The notes: a model not told the origin generated them from the letters alone. Numbered from the stretch's first letter, positions 42,351-51,364 are shown. The stretch is 64,000 nucleotides of DNA from Candidatus Laterigemmans baculatus (GCF_010367455.1 NZ_WRPR01000010.1:1-64000), one strand, 5' to 3'. Numbers and translations: made by a program.

Positions 42351-44144
42351 TTAGCCTTCATCACCGTTGCTGAGCACGGCCATGAAGGCTTTTTGGCTGA
42401 TCTCGACGTTGCCGACCGCCTTCATCCGCTTCTTGCCTTCTTTCTGCTTCTGCAGCAGCTTGCGCTTTCGCGTGATGTCGCCGCCGTAGCATTTCGCGGT
42501 CACGTTTTTCCGCATCGCCGGGACCGTTTCGCGTGCAATCACGCGGGAGCCGATCGCCGCCTGCACGGCGACTTCGAACATGTGCCGCGAGATCTCCTGC
42601 TTCAGCCGCTTGGCGACCGCTCGCCCGCGGCGGTCGGCGTCGCGGCGATCGCAGACGACGCTCAGCGCATCGACCCGGTTCCCGTTGACCAGGATATCCA
42701 GCCGCACCAAATCGGCCGGCTCGTAACCGACCATCTCGTAGTCGAGGGTCCCGTAGCCGCGAGTCGCACTCTTGATCTTGTCGTGCAGGTCGTAGATGAC
42801 TTCCGCCAAGGGAATATCATAGGTCAGCATCGCGCGGAGCGGACCCAAATACTCCTGGCTCTTCTGAATCCCGCGGCGCTCCTGGCAGAGCTTCATCACC
42901 GCCCCGATAAACTCGGTCGGAACGACGATGTTGCACCGCACGATCGGCTGCCGGAACTCTTCGATGTCGCCCGGGTCGGGAACGTCCTGAGGCTTGTGGA
43001 TCATCCGCGTCTCACCGCGCTTGTCCAAAATCTCATAAGTCACGTTCGGAGCGGTCTGCACCAGGTCGATGTCGGCTTCTTGCTCGAGCCGCTGCTGGAC
43101 GATCTCCATGTGCAGCAGACCGAGGAACCCGCAGCGGAATCCGAAGCCCAGGGCGTCGCTCGTCTCGGGCTCGAACTCGAAGCTCGGATCGTTGATGCTA
43201 AGCCGGCTGAGCGCGTCGCGGAGCTCGGAAAAATCCTGTCCGTCGCTGGGGAACAACCCGCAGTAGACCATTCGCTTGGGCCGCATGTAGCCCGGCAGCG
43301 GCTCGGCCGCCTTGTCACCCGGAACGCTGACCGTATCGCCAATGTGAACGTCCGAGAGCGACTTGATGTTGCAGATCAGATAACCGACTTGGCCGGCGGT
43401 GAGCTGTTCGCAAGGGACGCGCTGCGGAGCGAACTGGCCGAGCTCGACCACTTCATGCTGGCTGCCACTCCGCAAGAAGCGAATTTTCTGACCGCGGCGG
43501 ACGGTCCCCTGCATCAGCCGCACGTAGGTGATCGCGCCGCGGAAGTCGTCGTAATTGGAATCGAATACCATTGCCTGGAGCGGCGCGTTGGGGTCGCCGC
43601 CGGGGGGCGGGACTTTGCGAACGATCGTCCTCAGCAGCTCGTCGATCCCGATTCCCGCTTTGGCACTGACGCGGACCACGTCTTCCGGGTCGACGCCGAG
43701 CGATTGCTCCATCTCGTCAGTGACTTCATCGGGCCGGGCGTAGGTCAGGTCGATCTTGTTGATCACCGGGACGATCGTCAGGTCGTGTTCCATCGCGCTG
43801 AAGGCGTTGGCCACCGTCTGCGCCTCGACCCCCTGGAACGCGTCGACCAGCAGCAGCGCTCCCTCACAACAGGCGAGCGACCGCGACACTTCGTACTGAA
43901 AATCGACGTGGCCGGGAGTGTCGATCAGATTCAGCTCGTACGTCTCGCCGTCCAGCTTGTAGTGCATTGCGACCGCGCGAGCCTTGATCGTGATCCCCCG
44001 CTGTCGCTCGAGCGCGAGATCATCGAGCACCTGCTCCTTCATCTGTCGTTTGGTGATCGTCCCGGTGTGCTCAAGCAACCGGTCGGCCAACGTACTCTTG
44101 CCGTGGTCGATGTGGGCGATGATGCAGAAATTGCGGATCTGCAT
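42351..44144 (-). CDS. lepA: Elongation factor 4 (LepA GTPase)
   Basis: 597 residues, the usual length of LepA. GTPase motifs are all present: G1 AHIDHGKST (10-18), G2 region ERQRGITIKA, G3 DTPGH, G4 NKID and G5 SAKAG. Domains II and III, the EF-G V-like domain and the LepA-specific C-terminal domain follow (RGYGTLDYEMVGYEPADLVR, AKCYGGDITRKRKLLQKQKE). LepA acts on ribosomes and affects initiation and back-translocation. The start is unambiguous. It follows the ROK kinase gene on the minus strand with a 75-base gap. Confidence 0.97.
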   Translation of the reverse strand: MQIRNFCIIAHIDHGKSTLADRLLEHTGTITKRQMKEQVLDDLALERQRGITIKARAVAMHYKLDGETYELNLIDTPGHVDFQYEVSRSLACCEGALLLVDAFQGVEAQTVANAFSAMEHDLTIVPVINKIDLTYARPDEVTDEMEQSLGVDPEDVVRVSAKAGIGIDELLRTIVRKVPPPGGDPNAPLQAMVFDSNYDDFRGAITYVRLMQGTVRRGQKIRFLRSGSQHEVVELGQFAPQRVPCEQLTAGQVGYLICNIKSLSDVHIGDTVSVPGDKAAEPLPGYMRPKRMVYCGLFPSDGQDFSELRDALSRLSINDPSFEFEPETSDALGFGFRCGFLGLLHMEIVQQRLEQEADIDLVQTAPNVTYEILDKRGETRMIHKPQDVPDPGDIEEFRQPIVRCNIVVPTEFIGAVMKLCQERRGIQKSQEYLGPLRAMLTYDIPLAEVIYDLHDKIKSATRGYGTLDYEMVGYEPADLVRLDILVNGNRVDALSVVCDRRDADRRGRAVAKRLKQEISRHMFEVAVQAAIGSRVIARETVPAMRKNVTAKCYGGDITRKRKLLQKQKEGKKRMKAVGNVEISQKAFMAVLSNGDEG

Positions 44145-44219
44145 AAATTTCCAGAAGGTTTTGAGTGGTTGTGGGTGGTTGGGGAGCAGCGTTGGAAGAG
44201 TGAACGGGCTCGGCTGGCG

Positions 44220-45275
44220 TTACTCGCCTCCAGCAGCCTCATGCCGCGCGTAACCGGCGGCTCCGAGATATCCGGCGTCACTGCCGAGCGTGGCGAAGTC
44301 GATCGTCGTTCCGGCGTACACATTTTCAAAGGTGCGGCGGTGGAATTCTTCGCGGATCCCGTTGAGGAATCTTATCCCGACCGGGCAGTCGGGGCCTCCG
44401 AAGTCCATCGCACCGCCGAGCACGACCAGCCCTGGATCGATCGTGTGGACGAACGTCGTGATTCCGATCCCCAGCCACCGCGCGGTCTCGTCGATGATTT
44501 CCAGCGCCAGCTCATCGCCGTGCTCGGCCGCCTCGTAGACCTTGCGGGCCGTCAGTTCGGTGTCGCTGCCGCCGAGCAGCCCTCCTAACCGGCTCGCCGC
44601 AGCCAACGGGCCGCCCGCCCGCAGCCGATCCCGAGTCCGCTCCACCACCCCGCTGGCCGAGGCGTACGCTTCGAGCTGACCGCGACCGCCTCCCCAGACG
44701 CAGAGCCGAGCGTCGTCGGCCGAATCGACCAAAATGTGGCCGCACTCGCTGCCAAAACTGTTCACGCCATTGACCAGATGGCCGTCGACGATGATTCCCC
44801 CGCCGACGCCCGTCCCGAGCGTCAGCAAAATCATCGACCGGTGTTCGCGTCCGGCTCCCAGCCAAAATTCTCCATAAGCAGCGGCGTTGGCGTCGTTGAC
44901 GAACGAAACCGGCAACCCGGTCGCCTGAGCAACCGCGTCACGGATCGGAAAATGCCACCAGTTCGGCAAGTTGGGGGGCTCGACCAGCATCCCGCTCGGC
45001 AAATCCATGCTGCCGGGAGTTCCCAAACCGATCCGCACGATCTGCTCGCTGACCTCCGAGCCAAGCTCGCTTTGAAGCTCTTTCAATTTCTCGGCGATCC
45101 GGTCGACGGCAGCCTGCGGGCCCCGATTTTCCTCCGTGGAAATGCGAGCATAGGCGAGCGGCTGGCCATTATCATCGACCAAACCGAGCTTGATGTTCGT
45201 CCCCCCGACGTCGATCCCCCAGAAAAAGGGCGGCTGGGCGGTGCGGGAATCGATCAGGTGGGGCGATTCAGACAT
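44220..45275 (-). CDS. ROK-family sugar kinase (glucokinase-like) with altered zinc motif
   Basis: 351 residues. The ATP-binding site GIDVGGTNIKLGLVDDNG and the catalytic region FVNDANAAAYGEFWLGAG are canonical, followed by LTLGTGVGGGIIVDG and FGSECGHI. The zinc-binding CxCGxxGCxE motif of ROK proteins is changed: it reads CVWGGGRGQLE, so Cys192 remains while the second and third Cys are Trp194 and Gln200. Zinc binding may be weakened or use other ligands. The enzyme most likely phosphorylates glucose or a related hexose. An insert (RAGGPLAAASRLGGLLGGS) follows the motif. Confidence 0.87.
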   Translation of the reverse strand: MSESPHLIDSRTAQPPFFWGIDVGGTNIKLGLVDDNGQPLAYARISTEENRGPQAAVDRIAEKLKELQSELGSEVSEQIVRIGLGTPGSMDLPSGMLVEPPNLPNWWHFPIRDAVAQATGLPVSFVNDANAAAYGEFWLGAGREHRSMILLTLGTGVGGGIIVDGHLVNGVNSFGSECGHILVDSADDARLCVWGGGRGQLEAYASASGVVERTRDRLRAGGPLAAASRLGGLLGGSDTELTARKVYEAAEHGDELALEIIDETARWLGIGITTFVHTIDPGLVVLGGAMDFGGPDCPVGIRFLNGIREEFHRRTFENVYAGTTIDFATLGSDAGYLGAAGYARHEAAGGE

Positions 45276-45340
45276 TTTCGGCTACTATTTCCCTAAATCC
45301 CCGTGGTACGTCACGCTTTCCAGCCTGACATGCATGCTCC

Positions 45341-45512
45341 GTCAGAAAACTCTGAGCCGACGGCGCTAGCCGCGGGTGCTGCAGCGTTGATCCCGGGTCT
45401 GCGAGGCCCGAGGCTTCTGCGAGGCCCCAGGCTTCTGCGAGGCCCGAGGCTTCTGCGAGGCCCGAGGCTAGCGCCTACGGCTCAAAAGAGTGAAATCGCC
45501 GGGTTTTCTGAC
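45341..45512. repeat. Family B element bounded by short inverted repeats (MITE-like)
   Basis: GTCAGAAAAC at 45341-45350 and its complement GTTTTCTGAC at 45503-45512 bound a 172-base element. Inside are the family B arms GAGCCGACGGCGCTAGCC and GGCTAGCGCCTACGGCTC and an 18-base tandem repeat (GAGGCCCGAGGCTTCTGC, about four units, 45399-45470). No target-site duplication is visible. It lies between divergent genes in the 338-base gap 45276-45613, which holds no other supported gene. Confidence 0.75.
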
Positions 45513-45613
45513 AGAGCCTAACGTACGTCAGGTGGCGAGTATAAAAATGCAGGGGCAAAGCCACAACGAGCGTCATCCTCGCCCGCAACCGCACACCGAG
45601 CCTCACCCCGCCC

Positions 45614-47047
45614 ATGCGCATTGCCTACCTGACCGCGGGAGCCGCAGGGATGTACTGCGGCAGCTGCATGCACGACAACGCGTTGGCCCGAGCGTTGATC
45701 GCTCGGGGGGCCGATTGTCTGCTCCTGCCGGTCTACACGCCGATCCGCACCGACGAGCGGGACGTCAGCGCCGACCGCGTCTTCTTCGGTGGAATCAACG
45801 TCTTTCTTCAGCAGAAGGCGCCATGGCTCGGCCGTCTCCCCGGTCCCCTGCAGCGATTCCTCGACGCGCCGTGGCTGCTGCGGCTCGCAACCCGCCGGGC
45901 CGCCGCCACCAGTCCCGCGATGCTCGGCGAGCTGACCGTCTCGATGCTCCGCGGGAGCGAAGGGCACCAGGCGGGCGAGGTCCAGCGATTGGTGCGTTGG
46001 CTGACCGACGAGTTTCGCCCCGACGCGATCGTGCTGAGCAATCTGCTGATCGCCGGTTGCGTGCCGGCGATCCGTCGCGCGATGGACGTGCCGATCGTCT
46101 CCTGGCTGCAAGGCGACGATATCTTTATCGAGTATTTGACCGAGCCGCACAAAACGCAGGCCCTCGAGCTGCTTGCCGAGGTGGCTGCGGCGACCGACGC
46201 CTGCCTGACCAACAGCCGCTTCTACGCTCAAAAGATGCAGGGGTTGCTGAAACTTAGCGACGACCGCATGCGTCTCGTTCCACTGGCGATCGATGTCGCC
46301 CCCTTTGCCGCCGCCCCCTCTGCGGTCGCCCCCTCTGCGGTCGCCCCCTCTGCCGTCGCCGCGCCGAGTCCGCTCCCCACGATCGCGCACGAGGGAAGCG
46401 AGTTCCCGGCGGGGAGTCGGCAGGTGGAGGAGTCGGACCCGGCGTTTCGGATCGGCTACCTGGCCCGGCTGGCTCCGGAAAAGGGTTTTCACCACTTGGT
46501 CGAGGCGTTTATCGAATTCGCCAAACGGCCGGGGGGGCAACGTGCCGAGCTGCACTACGCGGGCTGGTTGGGGAATCAGCATCGAGCCTATTTCCGAGCG
46601 GCGCAGCACCGGCTTGACGCAGCGGGCCTCGGCGACCGCCATCACTACCACGGCAGCCCGTCGCTGGAAGAGAAGCTCAGCTTCCTGCGGCACAACCACG
46701 TGCTCTGCGTGCCGACCGTCTATGAGGAGCCGAAGGGCCTGTTCGTGCTCGAAGCGCTCGCCGCGGGCGTGCCCGTGATCCAGCCGAACCACGGAGCCTT
46801 TCCCGAATTGTTGGCGTCGACCGGGGGCGGATTGCTGGTGCCCCCGGGCGATTTGCTGGCCCTGGCCGACGCGTTCGAATCGCTCTCGGCGGACCGCCCC
46901 CATTGCACCGCGCTCGGCCGAACCGGCTGCCAAAACGTCCACCGCAACCACACGATCGAAGCCCAGGCCGAGCGAGTCGAAAGGATTCTCCAAAGCCTCC
47001 GCTCGCCACGCGCGCTTCACCCTCCCCCCGGGAGGGTCGGGCTCTAA
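45614..47047 (+). CDS. GT4-type glycosyltransferase
   Basis: 477 residues, GT-B fold. The N-terminal acceptor domain begins MRIAYLTAGAAGMYCGSCMH and includes VSWLQGDDIFIEYL. The C-terminal nucleotide-sugar domain begins RIGYLARLAPEKGFHHLVEA and has the retaining-type donor motif EPKGLFVLEALAAGVPVIQP, then FPELLASTGGGLLVPPGD. It transfers a sugar from a nucleotide donor to an unknown acceptor. A 15-base tandem repeat (about 46311-46360) encodes a SAVAP linker between the two domains. The last ten codons and the stop are supplied by a family A repeat, so the original C-terminus was probably replaced or extended. Confidence 0.88.
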   Translation: MRIAYLTAGAAGMYCGSCMHDNALARALIARGADCLLLPVYTPIRTDERDVSADRVFFGGINVFLQQKAPWLGRLPGPLQRFLDAPWLLRLATRRAAATSPAMLGELTVSMLRGSEGHQAGEVQRLVRWLTDEFRPDAIVLSNLLIAGCVPAIRRAMDVPIVSWLQGDDIFIEYLTEPHKTQALELLAEVAAATDACLTNSRFYAQKMQGLLKLSDDRMRLVPLAIDVAPFAAAPSAVAPSAVAPSAVAAPSPLPTIAHEGSEFPAGSRQVEESDPAFRIGYLARLAPEKGFHHLVEAFIEFAKRPGGQRAELHYAGWLGNQHRAYFRAAQHRLDAAGLGDRHHYHGSPSLEEKLSFLRHNHVLCVPTVYEEPKGLFVLEALAAGVPVIQPNHGAFPELLASTGGGLLVPPGDLLALADAFESLSADRPHCTALGRTGCQNVHRNHTIEAQAERVERILQSLRSPRALHPPPGRVGL

Positions 47048-47140
47048 GGCCCGGGGAGGGCCGGCCAAACCGATGCGTCAGCGTTGCGAAGTCGGGTGCC
47101 CTCCCCGCTCGTCCCTCGCGACCCTCCCGGGGGGAGGGTG
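47017..47140. repeat. Family A paired palindrome overlapping a gene end
   Basis: The left arm CACCCTCCCCCCGGGAGGG lies inside the glycosyltransferase frame and encodes HPPPGRVGL before the TAA. The right arm ends at 47140. The internal nested repeat (GGCCCGGGGAGGGCCGGC and CCCTCCCCGCTCG) matches the copy at 39067. The element separates two genes on the same strand. Confidence 0.88.
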
Positions 47141-47271
47141 ACGTTCATGTTTTGCGATCAAGCTCCGCGTGCACCGCCGGCCGTTCCTAAACGGCTAAAG
47201 CGGTGCGAGCTCCTCGGTCGATCCTTCTGCGTAAGGGACTGCCAGCTGCTACTACCGGAAGAATCGACGCT

Positions 47272-48702
47272 ATGCCGCAATCCATCGATCGCCGCCACTT
47301 TCTCGTGCTCAGCTCTGCCCTCTCGGTCGCCGCCGCTGCGGGGCGCGTCGTCGGAGCCGAGCCAGCGGGCAGCGCCGGCAGCGCCGGCGAGGCCGTCCAA
47401 CTCATCCCAGCGGCCGACCAAGACCTGTTCCGCGTGCGGATGCAGATGAGCGTCAAAGGGAACGTCGACATTCCCAAGAACCCGCTGGCTTCCAAAGAGC
47501 GAGACCGGCAGCTGCCGCTCGTGGCCAACTCGACGATCGATTTCGAGGAGCGGTGGGTCCGCGGCGAGAGCGAGTTGATGGCCGGGGCGCAGCGGTACTA
47601 CTACGAAGCGACCAGCGAATCGAAAGTCGAAGACCGCACTCAGACGCGTGAACTTCGCGACAAAGCCCGCCGGGTGGTCGCCCACGTCGACGCCGGGCTG
47701 CCGGTGCTCTACGGCGAAGAGGATTACCTCACGCACGACGAGCTGGAGCTGCTGAGAACGCCGGTCTGCTCGCTGGCGATCGATGCGATCCTGCCCGCCA
47801 AAGCGGTCGCTCCCGGTGCGAGCTGGAGCCCCGACACGGCGGGCCTAGCTCGCTTGTTCAACTTGGCCGGAATTCAGAAGTCGACCGTCACTGGCGAGGT
47901 CGTCTCGATCGACGCCAAGCAGGCCAAGCTGCAATTCCAAGGGCGGATCGACGGCTCGATCGACGGCGTTCCGACGGTCATTGAACTGGCAGCCAAAGCC
48001 GTCTTCGACCGCGACGCCGGAGCGGTGACCTGGTTCGCCCTGGCACTTCGCGAGCAGCGAGAGATTGGCAAAGCCGAACCCGGCTTCCAAGTCGCCGCTC
48101 AGGTGAAGCTGATCCGCCAACCGCTGGAGGAGGCGAACGCCGTCCGCACCGACGACTCGCTCGACTTCTCCGCTCCGCCTCCAGAGGAGCGGATGATGGT
48201 CCACCTCGACAGCTCGATCGGCCGCTTCACCGTCTTCCTCGATCGCAGCTGGCGGATGATCTCCGACGCCAAGGGGCTGACGACGCTGCGGATGATCAAA
48301 ACCGACAAAGTCATCGCCCAGTGCGACATTCGCCCGTTGGTCGCGATGAAGCCGGGCGAGCAGTTGACGCTCGAAGCCTTTCAGGCCGATATCCGCCGCT
48401 CGCTCAGCTCCCGCTTCGGGTCGTTCCTGGAAGCGGAAGAAGGCGTCAACAGCGGCGGGCTGCGGACGATGCGGGTCGCCGTCCAGGGAGAAGTCGAGCA
48501 GGTCCCGGTGCAGTGGGTGTTCCTGCACTTCAGCGACGATTCCGGCCGTCGCGTCGCCGCCACCTTCACGCTCGAAGCGACGCAGGTCGAAGCCTTCGCC
48601 GGCGCCGACGCCCAGTTCGCCAATACCTTCCGGTTCCAAGCCGCCGCGGAAGAACCCGCCGAACAACAAGCCGCCAAAGCCAGCAGTGCGGACCGGAAGT
48701 AG
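47272..48702 (+). CDS. Tat-exported protein of unknown function
   Basis: 476 residues from ATG 47272 (GGAAGA upstream). The N-terminus is a twin-arginine signal (IDRRHFLVLSSALSVAAAAG). The mature protein begins near VVGAEPAG and has beta-rich stretches (LIPAADQDLFRVRMQMSVKG, TIDFEERWVRGESELM), an internal pair of similar halves around KSTVTGEVVSIDAKQAKLQF, and a disordered tail. I do not recognise the family. A Tat signal usually means folding or cofactor loading before export, but no cofactor motif is seen. Confidence 0.78.
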   Translation: MPQSIDRRHFLVLSSALSVAAAAGRVVGAEPAGSAGSAGEAVQLIPAADQDLFRVRMQMSVKGNVDIPKNPLASKERDRQLPLVANSTIDFEERWVRGESELMAGAQRYYYEATSESKVEDRTQTRELRDKARRVVAHVDAGLPVLYGEEDYLTHDELELLRTPVCSLAIDAILPAKAVAPGASWSPDTAGLARLFNLAGIQKSTVTGEVVSIDAKQAKLQFQGRIDGSIDGVPTVIELAAKAVFDRDAGAVTWFALALREQREIGKAEPGFQVAAQVKLIRQPLEEANAVRTDDSLDFSAPPPEERMMVHLDSSIGRFTVFLDRSWRMISDAKGLTTLRMIKTDKVIAQCDIRPLVAMKPGEQLTLEAFQADIRRSLSSRFGSFLEAEEGVNSGGLRTMRVAVQGEVEQVPVQWVFLHFSDDSGRRVAATFTLEATQVEAFAGADAQFANTFRFQAAAEEPAEQQAAKASSADRK

Positions 48703-48714
48703 GGGCTGTCTCTT

Positions 48715-48796
48715 CGTTTAACGGCAAGCCGAAGGCGACTGCTTTTCTTCGCTCAACCGCAATCAAACACCGTCGCCTTCGGCTTGCCGTTAAACG
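48715..48796. repeat. Family D pair, inverted (BIME-like), at a convergent junction
   Basis: A direct copy (48715-48741) and an inverted copy (48771-48796) of the family D core flank 29 bases. They can pair into a stem of about 26 base pairs. It lies 12 bases past one gene and 22 before the stop of the opposing gene, the position expected of a bidirectional terminator. Confidence 0.9.
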
Positions 48797-48818
48797 AAAC
48801 CTGAAACCTGCTGCCTCC

Positions 48819-49565
48819 CTAAGCCAACCTCGGCAGCGCCGGGAACGCGAGCGTGAACTTCGTCCCTCGGCCGACTTCGGTCTGCACCGTGATCCGGCCG
48901 CCGTGGGCTTCGATGATCTTGCGAGCGGTCGGCAACCCGAGCCCCGTGCCGGCCGTCTTGGTGCTGTAGAAGGGCTCGAACATGTGCATCGCCGTGTTGT
49001 CGTCCATCCCCTCGCCGGTATCGATCAGATCGAGCGCGACCCCGCCGCGGGTGGCATGCGTGCGGACGACCAACTGGCCGCCATCGTCCATCGCTTCGAT
49101 TGCGTTCTTGACCAGGTTCATCAGGGCCGCTTGCAGCGCGTCGCTTCCCATCAAAATCCGCGGCAGATCGGGATCGAGGTAGCGGACGATCTCCACGCCT
49201 GCCTGATCGGCTTGAGCCTGGCAAGCTCGCAGCACGCGTTCGATCTGCTCGTTGAGGCTTCCCGGCGTGAGGTTCATCTCCCGCAGCCGGGCGAACCGCA
49301 GGAAGTCGGCCAGCATCCGCTCCATCCGCTCGCACTGCTGCCGCACGATATCGACCTTGTCGAGCGCGCGGCGGCGGATCGGCGATTCGCTCTCCTGCAA
49401 ATCCTCGTCGAGCAAGTCGATGTTCATGTGAATCACCGACAGCGGATTCTTGATCTCGTGAGCCAACGAGCCGGCCAACTCGGCCAGCTCCTCGTACTGC
49501 TGCCGCACGGGATCGGCTGCCGCTTCGTCGTTGCCAGAGCCGTAAGAGGCGGTATCCATACTCAC
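48819..49565 (-). CDS. Cytosolic sensor histidine kinase without input domain
   Basis: 248 residues from GTG 49565, which overlaps the pepF stop (GTGA). ATG 49559 is the alternative. The H box SLAHEIKNPLSVIHMN places the phosphorylated His at 36. N box (LVKNAIEAMDDGG), G1 (DTGEGMDDN), F (FEPFYSTK) and G2 (GTGLGLPTARKII) boxes are all present. The boxes resemble NtrB/AtoS-type kinases. There is no membrane helix and no recognisable sensor domain beyond a 25-residue lead, and no response regulator nearby. It is translationally coupled to the peptidase gene pepF, which is uncommon. Confidence 0.9.
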   Translation of the reverse strand: MSMDTASYGSGNDEAAADPVRQQYEELAELAGSLAHEIKNPLSVIHMNIDLLDEDLQESESPIRRRALDKVDIVRQQCERMERMLADFLRFARLREMNLTPGSLNEQIERVLRACQAQADQAGVEIVRYLDPDLPRILMGSDALQAALMNLVKNAIEAMDDGGQLVVRTHATRGGVALDLIDTGEGMDDNTAMHMFEPFYSTKTAGTGLGLPTARKIIEAHGGRITVQTEVGRGTKFTLAFPALPRLA

Positions 49566-51364
49566 AACAGCTCGTCGAGTTCAGCGGTCAACTCTTTGAA
49601 CCGGGCAAGGGTGACCGCGACCGGTTCGGGCTCCGTCATGTCGACTCCCGCGTCGCGAAGCAGATCGAGCGGATCTTTGCTGCAGCCGCCAGACAGGAAC
49701 CGCTTGTAGTCGGCTAGCGCCTCAGGACCTCCGCCGAGCACTCGCCGCGAGAGGGCGACCGCCGCGCTCAGTCCGGTCGCGTATTTGTAGACGTAAAACG
49801 CGCGGTAGAAGTGCGGAATCCGGAAGCACTCCAATTCCAGCGCTTCGTCCACGACGAACTCGGGGCCAAAATACGCGTCGAGCAATTCGCGGTAGGCCGC
49901 TCGCAGCGAACCGACCGTCAGCGGCTCGCCCGCCTCGGCCATCTCGTGCGTCTTCCGCTCGAACTCGGCAAACATCGTCTGCCGCACCACGGTCCCGCGG
50001 ATGCTGTCCAGCTCCTGGTTGATCAGGTACGCCCGCTGGCGGTCGTCGCTGGCGGTCTTGAGCAGGTGTTCGGTCAGCAGCTGCTCGTTGAACGTGCTGG
50101 CCACTTCGGCCACGAAGATCGTGTAGTCGTAATACTGGTAGGGCTGATTCCGAGCCGAATACCAGCTGTGCATCGAGTGTCCCGCTTCGTGGGCCAGCGT
50201 GAACACATCGTTCAGCACTTCTTCCTTGAAGTTCATCAGGATGTACGGCGCCCCATCGAACGTTCCGCAGGAGAATGCCCCGCTCTGCTTCCCCCGGTTC
50301 GGATAGCGATCGCACCACCGCCCCCGCAGCCCCTCTTCGAGCACGCCGAGGTATTCCGAGCCGAGCGGCTCAAGCGCGGTCAGAATCGTCTCGACCGCTT
50401 GATCCCAAGAATGACGCTTCTGGATGTCCGAGAGGATCGGCACGTAGGTGTCGTAGTGGTGCAGCTCCGACAGCCCCATCTTGCGGCGGCGGACGTCGAA
50501 GTAGTGGTGCACCGCGGGAAGCGAGTCGCGAACCGCCGAGATCAGATTGTCGTAGACCGAGGTCGGCACGTTGTCGGGAAAGAGCGCCGCTTCGAGGCTG
50601 CTTTCGTAGTTGCGGACCTTCGCGTAATAGACGTCGCGGTGGATGCTGCCGGCGAGCGTCGCGGCCAACGTGTTTTCGTGCCCCTTGAACTGATCGTAAT
50701 ACTGCTCGAACGCCGCCCGCCGTGTTCCCCGGTCGGGATGGATCAGCAGTTGACCGAAGGTCGCGTTGCTGAGCTCGATCGTGTTGCCATCGGGATCAGT
50801 GATCGTCCCGAATTTGAGATCCGCGTCGGTCAGCTGACGGAAGGCGGTCGAGGCGGCGGCAGCCATCTCGCCCTGCATCGCCAGCAGCCGCTCCTCGCGA
50901 TCGCTCAGCGTGTGGGGACGGAACCGCAGCATCCGCTCTAGCCCCAACCGGAACGGGGCGACGGGCTCGGCGGCCAGCAGCGCGTCCATCTGCTCGACCG
51001 GGATCGCCAACAGCTCCGGCCGCATGTAGCTCGACGCCTGAGCGGCGCGGACCGCGAGATTGCGGAACCGGCTCTGCATCCCCTGGTAGGCGTTGTTCGT
51101 CTGGTCCTCGGTCGTCTTCAGGAACGCGTACGTTCCCAACCGCTCGGCGGCGCGATCGAAGTCGCTGTCGAACTGGAGCGCCTCGGCCAACGTCTCAGCC
51201 GATTCGCCCAGCCGCCCGCGATACTGCTCAAACCCCTCGACCCGCCCCTTCAAGTCCGCGAACGCGGCTTCCCAAGCCTCGTCGCTCGGAAACAAGCTGG
51301 CGAGGTCCCACGTATCCGGGGCGGGAACCTGCGAACGCGACGGGAGCATGGCTGCGGTAGACAC
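49562..51364 (-). CDS. pepF: Oligoendopeptidase F (M3 family zinc peptidase)
   Basis: 600 residues from GTG 51364, preceded by GGAGGAG. An in-frame ATG 15 bases inside lacks a site. The M3 zinc motif HEAGH is at 392-396 in TLAHEAGHSMHSW, with the downstream Glu in VAEVASTFNEQLL. The PepF landmarks (TWDLASLFPSDEAWEAAF, NGKYKSGAFS-like GKQSGAFSCGTFDGAPYIL and FYVYKYATGLSAAVALS) are present. It is cytoplasmic and should cleave short peptides of about 7-17 residues. It overlaps the histidine kinase gene by four bases. Confidence 0.95.
   Translation of the reverse strand: MSTAAMLPSRSQVPAPDTWDLASLFPSDEAWEAAFADLKGRVEGFEQYRGRLGESAETLAEALQFDSDFDRAAERLGTYAFLKTTEDQTNNAYQGMQSRFRNLAVRAAQASSYMRPELLAIPVEQMDALLAAEPVAPFRLGLERMLRFRPHTLSDREERLLAMQGEMAAAASTAFRQLTDADLKFGTITDPDGNTIELSNATFGQLLIHPDRGTRRAAFEQYYDQFKGHENTLAATLAGSIHRDVYYAKVRNYESSLEAALFPDNVPTSVYDNLISAVRDSLPAVHHYFDVRRRKMGLSELHHYDTYVPILSDIQKRHSWDQAVETILTALEPLGSEYLGVLEEGLRGRWCDRYPNRGKQSGAFSCGTFDGAPYILMNFKEEVLNDVFTLAHEAGHSMHSWYSARNQPYQYYDYTIFVAEVASTFNEQLLTEHLLKTASDDRQRAYLINQELDSIRGTVVRQTMFAEFERKTHEMAEAGEPLTVGSLRAAYRELLDAYFGPEFVVDEALELECFRIPHFYRAFYVYKYATGLSAAVALSRRVLGGGPEALADYKRFLSGGCSKDPLDLLRDAGVDMTEPEPVAVTLARFKELTAELDELL

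Noticed and set aside
45614-47047. Frameshift at the end of the glycosyltransferase gene
   Set aside because: The reading frame is continuous through the donor-binding domain. The odd tail is explained by the overlapping family A repeat.
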